Positions 9,394-20,807 of a stretch of DNA of 64,000 bases are shown piece by piece. Source of the DNA: Diplonema papillatum (lineage: Eukaryota; Euglenozoa; Diplonemea; Diplonemida; Diplonemidae); contig JAPJBO010000225.1 in NCBI GenBank assembly GCA_030068145.1, positions 212,462-276,461 of the forward strand. Direction: 5' to 3'. How positions within the stretch are numbered: the first letter of the stretch is position 1; each line of letters begins with the position of its first letter. Under the pieces are notes generated by a model. That model saw only the letters and a program-made list of their open reading frames with translations, was not told the origin of the DNA and made no database searches. The translations under genes and the position numbers were made by a program.

Positions 9394-10064
9394 TTATAGT
9401 TGATGTTGATCGTTCTCAGTGCAAGACCGTAACCCCGGAAATGTTTCTTTTTTTTTTTTCACGCAAACAATATATGATTACGGATTCCTCTACAATCAAT
9501 TGGGTTTAGTACGCGAAATGGAAGAACATTTCCAGAACGAGTGGCCGAAGATCAACGAAAGGCCTGCAAACTGGGTGTATTCTCTGCACACGCGAAGGGC
9601 AAAACAATATGCGAACACATCCGGGATTCCATTTTGTCTTCACCTTACCATCGATGATTAGTTGAGCTGGTCGCCCGTTGGTTGTTCTCATTGCAAGACC
9701 CACTCCTTGCTCGGACTACAAAGAATTCCCCCAAAACTACGGCACCGTGCTAGGGTCTGCGGTAAACACAGTATGTGGATGATGGCCGCACCCAACGAAC
9801 AACAACAAATACACACACCGAACACACTCGTGTAACCACCACCTTTAGCACATTGCGGTAAAGGATATTTCTGTTGCTGAACGTCAGGAGAGTCTATAAA
9901 GCCCCCGAAGTTTCACGCGAGTCCACTCTACAAACACGCGGGAGAAGTGTCGTCCAATGCCAAGCAGCCTTATATAGTGGCCGAAAGCACAACCGACCGA
10001 CACCAGCGATACTCATCGGCACTTTCTGCTCGTGTATCCACCCGCTTTGTCCACGCGTTGCGAA
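9394..10064. other. Gene-free stretch before hAT MITE
   Basis: A short open frame at 9419-9661 has no known motif. The strings GTTCTCATTGCAAGACC (near 9685) and GTTCTCAGTGCAAGACC (near 9411) form a local direct repeat about 275 bases apart. Near 9885-9905 is a diverged AGTCTATAAAGCCCCCG form of the TATA module. Confidence 0.4.
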
Positions 10065-10072
10065 GTTACACG

Positions 10073-10406
10073 CAGGGCTTACGCTCCACGTGTGGAACGT
10101 GTGGATTTCCACATGTTAATTCTTTTCGGATCTTATTTCCCCACGTGTGCTTCCACGTGTGGATCCACAGGTACCACATGTGGATTTTGGTTTATTTCTT
10201 CCCCCACATGTGCTTGCCACAGGGTAGTCCACATGCAGGGGAGTCTAGACCCACAAGTCGCCAAGTCCAGTAGTGAGGCTACTTTTTTTGCCCGCCGCAC
10301 ATCGGCCGCACATAGGGGAGGATAGGGGTTTTTCCCTCGAACCTTAAGCGCCCACATGTGGACCACACGTATTTTCTCTGAGGCCAAAAACGGAGCGTAA
10401 GCCCTG
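10073..10406 (+). mobile_element. Non-autonomous hAT-type MITE, copy 1
   Basis: 334-bp element with 15-bp perfect terminal inverted repeats CAGGGCTTACGCTCC, flanked by the exact 8-bp duplication GTTACACG at 10065-10072 and 10407-10414. The CAGGG ends and 8-bp duplications are hallmarks of the hAT superfamily. Inside are many CACATGTGG/CCACGTGTGG palindromic repeats, which could be subterminal transposase-binding sites (inference). There is no transposase gene. A second copy in the opposite orientation lies at 20516-20799. Confidence 0.93.
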
Positions 10407-10498
10407 GTTACACGTAATCCATTTACCGAAGGTTAACTTCAAAAATTGCAAGGAAATGCTCGGAAGAGGAGAACCAGAGAATGCAACTGCAAAAAAGC

Positions 10499-10663
10499 GG
10501 TCTTTTTTTATACCTAAACCACGGAATGTTGGAGGGAAGCGAGAAGCTCGCCACCGCGAACCCGTGGCGTTTTCACTTGTCGTTTTAAATCTAGCCTCAA
10601 GGTAGAAACGACCAGACCGTACCAGCCACGGTTGTGCCGGTGACGAGCTCTTGTTTTGCGGGC
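10499..10663 (+). repeat. Dispersed repeat (copy 1 of 2)
   Basis: Shares with 21609-21830 the order TTTTTT-ACCTAA, AATGTTGGAGG, GAGAAGCTCG, GTGGCGTTTTCACTTG, AACGA-CAG and GTGACGAGCTCTT. The other copy has an extra stretch carrying a CAT microsatellite. Family unknown. Confidence 0.7.
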
Positions 10664-10959
10664 GCTGTACATCGTTCCCGCTCCCGAACCCAAAGATTCG
10701 CCTGTGTGTGTTGATGCTGAGAGTTCGACCTCGTAGGCGCAGCCAGCCAATCCTGCTGTGGAAAAACACGGCAGTGTTTCCAGCTGCGTCGCGAAGCACG
10801 TCCACACCGGTCAAAAACACGGCCAGCGAATTTGGGGCCCGCTGCGTTGTGACCTCAGATTCGTGCGCGTGCCCCGTGGTTAGTTAGTAATAATTTCACC
10901 TCTGACGTAGGAGTACGAACGACCCCAGCAGTCCCTATTGATCCCGCGCAACGAGGCCT

Positions 10960-11053
10960 TAGACGAAACTGAAAAGAGAATCGCTAAGAACTTCGTTTTG
11001 ATTATCCCTTCTCGGGTTAAAGAGACCAAACAAGAAAAGTCGAGAGAATCGAT
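10960..11053 (+). repeat. Dispersed repeat (copy 2 of pair with 4206-4294)
   Basis: See 4206-4294: same blocks in the same order and orientation, with a few substitutions and a short insertion in the middle. Confidence 0.75.
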
Positions 11054-11207
11054 CCCTTGTTACTCCATGCTTTATCATTCACGGCGAACGCCTGCTTTGG
11101 GCACGCTGGTTTGCACTTTCACAGTAACAACGATCTGATGCGCAGTAGCCGGTAGCTCCTGCCGTCACGAAAAACCGCGACGGGCGGCTCGTCAAAAGCA
11201 GGTTCCA

Positions 11208-11458
<251 letters not shown>

Positions 11459-12209
11459 CGTGGTCGTACTTTCGTGAAGGGAGGCACCACGTGAAAACAG
11501 GTCTACAACACACACACACTCACACATACACCCGGTCACGGTCATTTCATTATGCTCGTATACAAATACGCAAGACAAATAGCAAGGCAAAACAAAAAAA
11601 AAACAACGCCGGAAAAAGAAGGTTAATCCAGCAGCCAACGGCGAAAGGACACAACTGCTTCAATTACATGAGAGAACCCGGACGAATGTCAAACAAACCC
11701 GACAACCAAACCGAACTTTAACTTCAAAATACGCCGCCCCACAATGGCAAACCTGAACTTTGGCCACCACAAATTCAAAAAAGAAAGAGAAACGCAAGTA
11801 TGACAAAGAACCACAAGTGAGTTCTGTACAGGGATTATCCTGCATGGTTAAAAAATTATTTCTTCACCAAAGGAAACTTCTCAAAACAAGCTGGTTAAAA
11901 AAGGGGTTTTAACCACAGGAGTTTCTGGTGAAAACTGTTTTGTGCTTGCAAGGTCAGGCTAGAGGACCCGCAAGACCCACACACAAGTGGGGTCTACAAT
12001 AAGGTGGCGAAGCAGCAACACGCCCACGAAGGTCACATGCCAGGCTTCCAGGTCATCAAAAAAACCTCGCTCAACGTGGAAAAAAAAAAAGAAACTTTCC
12101 GGCCATGCTACAGACTTTTTAACCATGTTTTTCCCGTATTTCGGGGATTAGAATAACCCATGTATTCTGTATTTACAAAGAAAAAACGAGGGAAAAAAAA
12201 AAATCTGTG

Positions 12210-12237
12210 CGTCCATTCGGGATCGTCGGAAACACAA
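12210..12237 (+). promoter_or_regulatory. Recurrent motif, copy 3
   Basis: CGTCC, ATTCGGGATCGTCGG, AACACAAA; identical to copy 2 over the core and preceded by AATCTGTG. Followed by an AACAACAACC run. No gene recognised downstream. Confidence 0.5.
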
Positions 12238-13351
12238 AAAACAACAACCAGCTGTCGTCGGGAAAACTAAAACAAAATGCTGGGCCTTAGAAGTGCCTGA
12301 GCCTCCCCCCTACGCAACGCGGGGATCGCGCGAATGCGACAATCTGCGCCGCCCGTGCTGTTCAGTACCGTGTTTTCGCGTCTTCTACTCGCCCCGATCG
12401 TCGGCGTGCAGGTGCGCGAAAAATGGCCAGAACACCGCAAGGGCATTGTGCGAAACCCATACACATTTGGTGTGATCCATAGCCCGGCACAAACCCGGAA
12501 AAACTCAAGTCCGATTTTTATTTTGCACCACCCCTTCAGGTTATGGCAGATGATCGCTGCAATCAAGCTCAACCGACTACACCAGGGTCCTGTCGAGTAA
12601 AAACCAACAATACACGGTTGGTACCCGCATTTTGGAGTGCATCGCAACCCCTGCAGAGCTCAAACAGCGGCTTGGTCAGCCACAGTTTGAAAGGATGCAG
12701 AACCAAAGGTAGCAGTCTGCTCAGGCCATCTTAAGCCATCCGACAGCACCTTCTATGGGCGGGGAACCCGCCCGTCCGAACAGCTTGTTGCCGACTTCTG
12801 TTCCGATGGCACAGCCGAGCGGATTGAGCGTTGTAACTTCTGTCCTCGTTCTGACTTCCGATGGAGATGCTTGCATCTCTTTCCGTTTTCCAAGCTACGG
12901 AAGGGGCCTCAAACCGACAAGATACCGAAGCCCGTAGGCTGAACATGACAGAAGCGCGAAGAGCGGGACAATCCCCCACGAGCACCAGACGATCATGAAA
13001 CGTGGCAAAATCCACCGCGAAGCCTGAAATCTCCACGACCAAGGGTGCTAGCGGGTGCTTGGGAGACAAAAATAAAAAACCCGGACCCCCCCCCGGCACA
13101 AACCCGGGAAAACTCCAGGGTGGATCACACCCACACATCTTTCTTTTTTTTTTGTATTCAGTGCTGCTGTCACCTTATGTCACTCGTTTGTTTGTAAAGA
13201 TTGCTCCGTTCTTCTCCCTGACTTGTTCCCGGATTCGGATGACACATACTACTACTACTACTGTATTCAGTGTAATCAGTTCGTTTGCCAGTGTTTTTGA
13301 GTAGCACTGTCGCACTGAATGAAACATTTCCGGAACAACGGCGGCACATGA

Positions 13352-13379
13352 CGCCCATACGGGATAGTCGGAAACACAA
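13352..13379 (+). promoter_or_regulatory. Recurrent motif, copy 4 (diverged)
   Basis: CGCCC, ATACGGGATAGTCGG, AACACAA. It differs from copies 2 and 3 at several positions but keeps the spacing. Confidence 0.4.
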
Positions 13380-13892
13380 TGCGTGCTCCAAAATATTTTT
13401 TATTTGACGTGTGTGGGGTGACACGGAGTGTAGGGACCGACACCCTGCCAAGCTGGGACCGAGCCAGACGAGGGCTGAGACAACAGGCAGGCACCAAACG
13501 AAGCAGAACTTGCAGCGACTTGAAGTCGAGATCGAAGGTCCACACGACAGCGTCAAGATTGACGCTTATCCGCGTGCCTTGAGTACTGACTTTTTCGCTT
13601 CGGAGCTGCAGCCGTGTGTGTATGATTTGCAGGCGAGTCAAACCCGAAGGTTGCAACAACTCCGGAAATGGCGAGGCACATCGGAAATGAGAGCGCGCTC
13701 TAAAATAAGTTGAATACGCGATAGGCAACAAAGACACACACAAGCACACGCACTGCCACTACTGCAGATACGATACGCACACTAGTACCGTCTTCGGAAA
13801 AATATTGGATAGGAAAATATTTGGATAGGAAATATTTTGGATAAAACGGCCTTCCGCGGAACATTTGGATATTTTTCCGGAATTTTTCTTTT

Positions 13893-14182
13893 ACATAAGC
13901 GCCAGCTTGAAAGGAAATGCTCGACGATGCTGCCCGTCAAAGAACAGAAGGGATCCCAAGCGCTGTAACTACCGAACCACGTGTTGAACGGACGTGAGGT
14001 CATGCGGGTCTACCCCTACACTACAAATCACACAAACACAACAGGTCAAAAGTCCTGAGTGAGAAAACAACACACGGTGGTGTAAGCGAAGAACAAATCA
14101 GATTGTGTTTGTATTGTATTTGCCCCTTGCCTCTATACTTCCTCCCTTCCATTCGGAGTCGAAGCAGCTACGTCGAGTATTT
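13893..14182 (+). repeat. 290-bp direct repeat, copy 1 (shared 5' region)
   Basis: Matches 17133-17444 closely: TTACATAAGCGCCAGCTTG, GGAAATGCTCGAC, CCACGTGTTGAACGGACGTG, AGGTCATGCGGGTCTACCCC, AACACAACAGGTCAAAAGTC, ACACACGGTGGTGTAAGCGA and GCAGCTACGTCGAGTATTTT. The two copies diverge abruptly after the last block and lead into different sequences. They may be the shared promoter or 5' region of two related elements. A terminal-repeat role is possible but the interior shows a DDE transposase, not a retroelement. Confidence 0.85.
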
Positions 14183-14575
14183 TTCGAATTTATGTCTCCT
14201 CTGAATGCCCGCACAGCAGTAGCTGCTTTACCCGGACGGGACTTTCTGTTCGGCTCTCTTGATGCACACCCCGGACACCCACTCCGGATCGCGACGGTGG
14301 TTGCGGTCATTTGTGCGGTCGGCCTCACTCCTGCAATGCGGGAGTGGGAAGGCCAAGAGAGGCCGTCCATTGTCATTAAGACAAAAGGAGACCGCGATCC
14401 TTTTAGAACTGATCGAGCGAAAACGAACGAACGGGGCCGCTATCACTTACTCGCTCCTGAGCTGCTTGCACGCGCGACCGTCGCCCGAACTACTGGGTTG
14501 GCAGTCATCGAATCAGAACTTGCACAGAATGGGCTGAAGTGGTGTCGGAAGCACAACCACGCACAGACGAGCTGA
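14105..14575 (+). pseudogene. Possible N-terminal part of the transposase
   Basis: 156-residue open frame upstream of the DDE remnant and in the same orientation. It has no motif that I can identify; its position suggests the DNA-binding half of the transposase. It begins within the shared 290-bp repeat. Confidence 0.3.
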
Positions 14576-14646
14576 GACAAGCAGAGTACTGAATGAAACC
14601 CAGACGGCACAAAATATATGCGTAGTTTTGTTTTATTCAAAAAAAA

Positions 14647-15020
14647 ATGCGTAGTCTTATTCTTTTACGTGTTAGTTGTCGACAACTTGTAAGAAGAAAG
14701 AAGAGATTAATGGAGCAACACGATCTCCCACAAAGCTGCGTCTTGAACTGCGACCATGCTGCGGCGCTTTTCACCCAGCCCGACTGCAACACGCCCCGAA
14801 AGGTACTCGTGATGTGCGCATTGGCTATGGGCGACAAGCGAAGCGTTACTGTTGTGACTGGTGGGGCTGCGGACGGGACTCCCATCCCCTACCAAGTGAT
14901 CCTTGCGGGAAAAACGAGCCGGGTCATTCCCCAGGTCGCAGACGCGAAGGGGTTCCACTTGACCTAGACCCCGAATGGGTCAACACCGTGACAGCAAAGC
15001 AGTACATCGACTGGAGGGTG
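14647..15020 (+). pseudogene. pogo/Tc1-like DDE-1 transposase fragment
   Basis: The frame from 14647 encodes DLPQSCVLNCDHAA, GDKRSVTVVTGGAADGTPIP and YQVILAGKTSR, which follow the DDE-1 superfamily pattern: a first catalytic Asp in an N-x-D context, then K-R-x-x-T-V-V and G-x-x-x-P-x-Q-x-I-x-x-G-K-T-x-R. After about 14960 the similarity (LDPEWVNTVTAKQYIDW) continues in another frame, so the gene is shifted once there. The third catalytic residue region is missing or lies beyond the nested insertion at 15204. Non-functional as it stands. Confidence 0.65.
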
Positions 15021-15287
15021 AAAAAAAAGGTGAGGGCGCAAGAAACGGTTCCATCAGCAAGTGCTTTTTCCTTCTGCGAATCGAACCATCAGTGTCCCCG
15101 TTGCTTCCTAGTCGCTGGGTCGGAGCGTCCAAAGCGCTCTCAGCCTAATTTCGTGGCTCATAAGGCGGGGGGAAATACCATAGTTAGGGGGGCGGGGGAA
15201 TACGGGATATAAGGGCACCAAATTTGTTTTGAACCGGGATAGAAGGGCACCAAATTTGTTTTGGACCCAAGATACTGGGGCCAAAAA

Positions 15288-15366
15288 ATTCGAAAAAAGT
15301 TCGAAAAAAGTTCGAAAAAAGTTCGAAAAAAGTTCGAAAAAGTTCGAAAAAATTCGAAAAAAGTTC
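15288..15366. repeat. 10-11-bp minisatellite AAAAAAGTTCG
   Basis: Seven or so units of AAAAAAGTTCG with small length changes. The Lys/Phe-rich frames are produced by the repeat. Confidence 0.95.
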
Positions 15367-16429
15367 GATCAGAATTTTGGTCCAATCCAAAATTTGGGTC
15401 AAAATTTGGTCTTAGTTTGTACTTTCTAGCTTTCATTCGATACGTTTGCAGTAGTCCCGCAAATACACCCAGCAGATCAAAGAAAGGAGGTATGGTGGAA
15501 AATGCAGATCAAACGGGAGTAGAATGTGTGCACGCTTTTCCGTCTCTTGACTTACTATGCCGTGTTCTGAAAGCTGTCGAGGGGCCCCTCCATAGGTTCT
15601 CGCATGATTCGCTCGCCTTTGTAACACTATCCGTTTGTAGTAAGCTTCGCAATTGTGTTCTTGCAATATCCGAACCGAATGGTGGGTGGCGGATTTCCGC
15701 GCTCGTGCGCAAGACACAATTATGCTGCTTTTGCAGTGCAAGCTGAACCCGGTTCGCGACTTCGGTCGCGGTAAAGTGTTACAAAGTCTTCAGCTTTCAG
15801 ATCCGGATACGCGTATGCAACAGATAGTTAGAGGTCACTTGAAGGATACCCGTGTGCAGCGTTCGAAAGAGTTTGCGTATCTGGAGTCTTATTTTTTTGG
15901 GGGGAAGGCCCTTTTGACCCTGTATTTTTGAGAAGAATTTTGAAACAGCCCGAAGATATTCGATTCCTGATATTCGTCCAGCGTAATGGTTGTCCAGATT
16001 ACTGACCGTGAGAAAGGGTTCCAAGTACATGCTGTCAATTCTGTCTGAGTGCGCGACGCAGTTTCCCAATAGCCACCGCGTGCCTTCTGTGCCAGGGGTC
16101 GAATACGTTTACTTGCTGACCGGTGCTAACGTTGTAGACGGCCCACCTATCAACAGCGTTCAGCTCCACAAGGTTCGTTTCGTTAAGGCAACTCATGATC
16201 ACTTCGGTGTACTTGTGGCCGCCTGCTCCGTTGTGTGGTCTTCTCTCCGTCCAGTGTTCCACGTCCGGAAGGTCCTTGCGTTCAGTTCGCGCTTCCTGTG
16301 GACTCAAAGACAGTTGATGACTTCAGGAGGGAATCAGCCATTCTTGCTGTTAACCTACCGTCCTCCCCGGTTCTGGGTTCGGTTTCGGGTTCGGTTTCAA
16401 AACCGACCCCAAAACCGAACCCTTCCATA

Positions 16430-16685
16430 ATTTGGGACCCAAATTCTGGACCCAAATTCTGGACCCAAATTCTGGACCCAAATTCTGGACCCAAATTCTG
16501 GACCCAAATTCTGGACCCAAATTCTGGACCCAAATTTGGGACCCAAATTTTGACCCAATTTTGGGTCCAAAATTTGGACCCAAATTTTGGACCCAAATTT
16601 TGGACCCAAATCTTGGACCCAAATTTTGGACCCAAATTTTGGACCCAAAATTTTGACCCAAATTTCAGACCCAAATTTTGGACCT
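16430..16685. repeat. 13-bp minisatellite GGACCCAAATTCT
   Basis: Around 19 units of GGACCCAAATTCT, later GGACCCAAATTTT. All three frames stay open because 39 bases is both three units and 13 codons, so the repeated WTQILDPNSGPKF-type peptides are not evidence of a gene. Confidence 0.95.
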
Positions 16686-17132
16686 GCCCTAAAAACCCGG
16701 TTCAAAACAAATTTGGTGTCCTCATATCCCGAACCGGGATATAAGGGCACAAATTTGTTTTGACCGGGATATAAGGGCATTACACCTACTTTTCCTATCC
16801 AATATTTTTCCGAAGACGGTATACAAATACGATACCTTTAGAATACCCTTTACGACAATGGTCACCCGGGGACTTTGAAACCCCGGAACTTACACGGTAA
16901 AAAAGTCTCAAGCGAACTATAAAAAAGCTCGACTTGATACCATAGCCAATCTTGCATTTCGATTTTGCCGCCACCCTTTCGACCGCTCGCACGATTTGAC
17001 TTTCTTTTTTCAATTTCCTTCCTTGATGCATCACGGACGCTAAGACTCAGCATGGAAGGAGGTGTTGGCGCGAGGACGTTGCGCGAGGAATTGTTTTGGG
17101 CAATGCAAAACTTGCATTGCAGCAAACCTTTT

Positions 17133-17444
17133 TTTACATAAGCGCCAGCTTGGAAGGAAATGCTCGACAATAACTGCCAGACAAAGAGCCGAAGGGAACC
17201 CAAGTGCTGTAACTATCGAACCACGTGTTGAACGGACGTGAGGTCATGCAGGTCTACCCCGTCATGCGGGTCTACCCCAACACGACAAATCAAACAAACA
17301 CAACAGGTCAAAAGTCCTGGGTGAGAAACCAACACACGGTGGTGTAAGCGAAGAACGAATCGGATTGTGTTTGTATTGTATTCTCCCCCTCTGCCTCTAT
17401 ATTTCCTCCCTTTCATTCGGAGTCAAAGCAGCTACGTCGAGTAT
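17133..17444 (+). repeat. 290-bp direct repeat, copy 2
   Basis: Second copy of 13893-14182, with an extra CATGCGGGTCTACCCC unit. It leads into a different sequence (17445 onward) with a 17365-17823 frame that I cannot identify. Confidence 0.85.
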
Positions 17445-20400
17445 TTTCCCCAACATTTTTGATCTTGCCAGGCACAGAAAAACTCCTGTGCCTAAGGGGC
17501 AAAAAGAAAAGACAGAATGTCAAGAGCGGGACTCAACTATTCTGCCAAGGGTCGCTGGTTCTTCTTCCAGGCTTGCTCCCCAACTCGAGCGACGCACTGC
17601 CGCTGGGCGAGGTGATACCAGATTGTTAAGGTGCTGCGATGACGCTCCCGATGCTACCCGCCGCGAATGTCGTCTGTTCCTTCTTGCGTGTTGTGAAGTG
17701 CCAGCTTTGGATCTGTCACTCGCTTGTTTGTCGCTCTCGCTTCCCCAGACACCTTGGTTGTTGCTTCCTGAGGCGCAATTGCATTGTGGCAAGCATCATC
17801 GACAATTCGGTTCTATCTTCTGACTTCCCAACATGCGGTGACGTGGAATAATTGAAGGAGACGGCCGCACAGAGCAAAACAAACCGACGCGTTTCTTCCT
17901 TTTTTCTTCTCCTTCAAAACTTTCTGTTTTCTACACACGAACATCTGTGAACAAGGGAATCAGTACATACAAGTTGAAGACGTGGGGGGTACAAACGCTG
18001 GTGCTGAAGAGTTGATTAGGGCTGTAGATCATACGACCCCTCTGGGTTCCCGTCCCCCGTCCGAGTCATACTTTTCATCCTGTGCTCGCCTCCCCCCTCT
18101 TACCTCATGCCGAATTGCGACAGCCGAACCGCTGCACGTTTCCCCCTCCTTCCGCGGCAAAAAGAAGAAACTCCCCGCCCAAGCGCGCCTTTTTTTAACC
18201 CCCATCCCCTTCATGAAAGCTCCCTTTTTTTCGGGGCGGGAAACATTGCCGAGGTAACCCAGCGGCCGCAGAGCTGGAGTGGGCCCTCATCCTTCCACCC
18301 GTTTTCACACTTCTTCGCAGTTTTTTGCTTGTCATTCGGTCCTATGAGTGTGCCACCGTACATGCGTTCGACGTTGGAGGGGCAGGTTTTTGCCGTACAA
18401 GATCGAAGAAGAGGCAGCGATCGATCCTATTCCGACAAGTACAACCGCGTGTACAGCTTTTGCCCGTTGATAACCACCATCGCTTGGGTGTCTTGTATCG
18501 ACAGCGAGACCAAAGCAGCGAACGAGTGCGAAGAGAAGAGAGTAGGATCCTCTGACCATGATCAACCTACCCGCGATCACGTCCTGGGTTGCGCTTCGTC
18601 AGCAAAAGAACAAAGCAAAACTACGCACTTCTTCTCTCCTACTCTCGCCATGTGCGGGTTCGTTAACCTTTTTTTTTTTTTTGTAGGAAAAGAAACTTGT
18701 TTCTTTGAAGACTAATAATAATCCGAACGACAGGTTTGCCGCTCCCAATCCGTCCAGAGGAACAAAGTAGCTTGCTTCCCCTCCCTCCCTTCCCACTTGC
18801 TTCATTTTTCTTCGGAGTTCCCGTGGCACCACTTCATGTGGTCAGCAGCAAGATTAACAGCTTTCTGGCTTCACCTTTTGCTCCAACTATACTGCGCGCG
18901 GCAAGCAGAGCAGGAGCGGAGGACGAGAGTGACAGACACAAGCATAGGAGTGAGGATTTTATTATTTTTGCAATTGCTCCCGTGGGCAAAGAAAGTTCAT
19001 CGTTGCTCTCTAGGCCTGACGCGGTTGACAGCTCACAAGCTCATGCAGATCGTTCTGGCCGTCTTACGGACCAATGAGTCCAATACGTGTGCGAGGCTTG
19101 CGAGTCGTGCCCACGACTGGACTGGCCATTCGAAAGGTAGTGTGTCCAATCCTTGAGCACGCAGCACAGCCGATCCTGGTTTCACGGGAAAGTGGGCGTT
19201 TGTGATCAAGTACACCGACTCGAAAGATGATGGACTGCCCCTGATGGATGAGGTCCAATTGACACGTGTATGAGCCGGTCCGTCCCTATCTCTTGAAACT
19301 GCATCGAAGTGCCTGCCGCTGTTTATCACAGTGAATCACGGTCCACCACGGTCTATCAGGTCCATCCCTAGTCCCGAGAGCTGCATCCGGTGCTGTATTC
19401 TTCGGTCTACCACGGTCTATCAAGAGGGGACGGGCCGGCTCAAAGTACTATTTTTGGTCGGTGGCAAGTACCCTGAACTTGGCCTACGGTTGTACGATCG
19501 GTCAAAGTGTCGCGTGCTCTCTCGTCGAGGTTCGATGGCCGCGGCGCTTTCTGCGCGGACAGAACGATTATTTTCGATGCTCTGCGTCGTTTTTCGACTC
19601 GTCCTAGCCCAAGGGCTCCCCTGACGCCCGATATTAACACCATTTTCCACGAAAACCACTTAGCCCGGAGCGAACCTACTATGTTCCTCCAGAAACATGC
19701 CGTGGGCCTAGTTGTCCTATAGAACGCGCGTGGCCTCTCCCTGTGTGAGCGTTCCCATATGGCGAGTGGTGTGTTAAAAAAATGATTCGTCGTTCCTGCC
19801 ACTTCGCATGTTGTCGCATGCTGGGGACGGTTCGAACCAGCCGGTCCGAGGAATTGGGAATCTCGTATTATAATAGCGTGTACGCGTGTACTGGGCAGGT
19901 TCAAAAAAGTATACAGGTACATCTTGCGCCCACCGTAGAAGTACGGGAGGAGACCGAAAACTCTCCGGCGAGACAAGGTCCCTACGCTCTAAGTCGTCAG
20001 GTTCTGCCGTCAATCGTGTGTACATGCTATGCATGAGTTCTCGCCCGCCCTCCCCTCTCCGGCGAACTTGCTTTGTCCCACACAACACATCTGTTCGCGT
20101 TGTTCGTTCGTGCGTGGCTAGTTCCTCCCCCCGAGCGCGGTCGTGTATCGAGCGTGTGGAGTTGGAAAATGTCGCTCCCGCCACATCACCTGGCTGTTGG
20201 TGGCATGCAGGACCCAGGTCCGAAGAACTTGAAGTGTCCCGGAACGTGCGTACACACGCTGCATGGGCGAACCTTTACCAGTCTCAGTAGAGGATGCCGA
20301 TGCTCGTAACCACTGATGGAGCTGCAGCGTCACGCATCTAACATCATCGAGACTACCGGTGCATCACGTATCCGCCATCCCTGATGGGAGGTCAGCAGAT

Positions 20401-20507
20401 CGCCCACTTTTCCCATCCGGGGGTGCAAGTAGGTCTACTCGCGGAGATACATTTCTAGTTGGATTTTGCCTAGTATTCCATCTCCCGAGAGACTAGGCAC
20501 TATGTGT
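17445..20507. other. Gene-free 3-kb stretch
   Basis: No gene recognised. Several mid-length frames on both strands (17365-17823, 18107-18715, 19440-19976 minus, 19774-20184 minus) overlap one another and have no known motifs. TACCACGGTCTATCA is repeated at about 19339 and 19412. Likely old repeat DNA. Confidence 0.45.
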
Positions 20508-20515
20508 GGTGAGAG

Positions 20516-20799
20516 CAGGGCTTACGCTCCGTTTTCGGTCTCAGAGAAAATACGTGGTCCACATGTGGGCGCTTAAGGTTCGAGGGGAAAAAAACTTTTC
20601 CCCTCATGTGCGACGGCAAAAAAAAAGTAGCGTCGCTAGGTAGCTACTGGACTTGGCACCTGGCTGTGCGGCCTTGAGTGGACTGGACCAATAAATCAAA
20701 ATCCACATGTGGTACCGGTGGATCCACACGGGGAAACAAAATCCAAAAAGAATTAACGTGTGGAATACCACACGTTCCACACGTGGAGCGTAAGCCCTG
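20516..20799 (-). mobile_element. Non-autonomous hAT-type MITE, copy 2
   Basis: 284-bp element, inverted relative to 10073-10406. It has the same 15-bp ends CAGGGCTTACGCTCC and the exact 8-bp duplication GGTGAGAG at 20508-20515 and 20800-20807. It shares GAGAAAATACGTG-TCCACATGTGG and the CACGTTCCACACGTGGAGCG end with copy 1. It is shorter because of an internal difference. Confidence 0.93.
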
Positions 20800-20807
20800 G
20801 GTGAGAG

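Larger units (their letters stand above)
15204..16733. mobile_element. Inverted-end element with internal minisatellites
   Basis: GGGATATAAGGGCACCAAAT followed by TTGTTTTGAACC at 15204-15236 is present as its near-reverse complement at about 16701-16733 (ATATGAGGACACC variant). A second partial copy of the string follows each end (about 15236-15270 and 16735-16775). Inside are an 11-bp minisatellite (15288-15366), a 13-bp minisatellite (16430-16685) and about 1 kb without a recognised gene. Confidence 0.55.
13786..16822 (+). mobile_element. DNA transposon remnant with pogo-like DDE transposase, nested
   Basis: TACCGTCTTCGGAAAAATAT followed by TGGATAGGAAAA begins at 13786 and recurs as its reverse complement ending at 16822, giving about 32-bp inverted ends around 3.0 kb. 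Between them lie a transposase remnant (14647-15020) and a second inverted-end structure (15204-16733) that looks inserted into it. A 290-bp stretch near the left end (13893-14182) is repeated outside the right end at 17133-17444. Limits are inferred from the inverted ends; no clean target duplication was found. Confidence 0.6.

Noticed and set aside
13893-17444. The two 290-bp direct repeats as terminal repeats of one retroelement
   Set aside because: The interior shows a DDE-1 transposase fragment and no reverse transcriptase or capsid-like region, and the inverted string at 13786/16822 cuts across the proposed unit.
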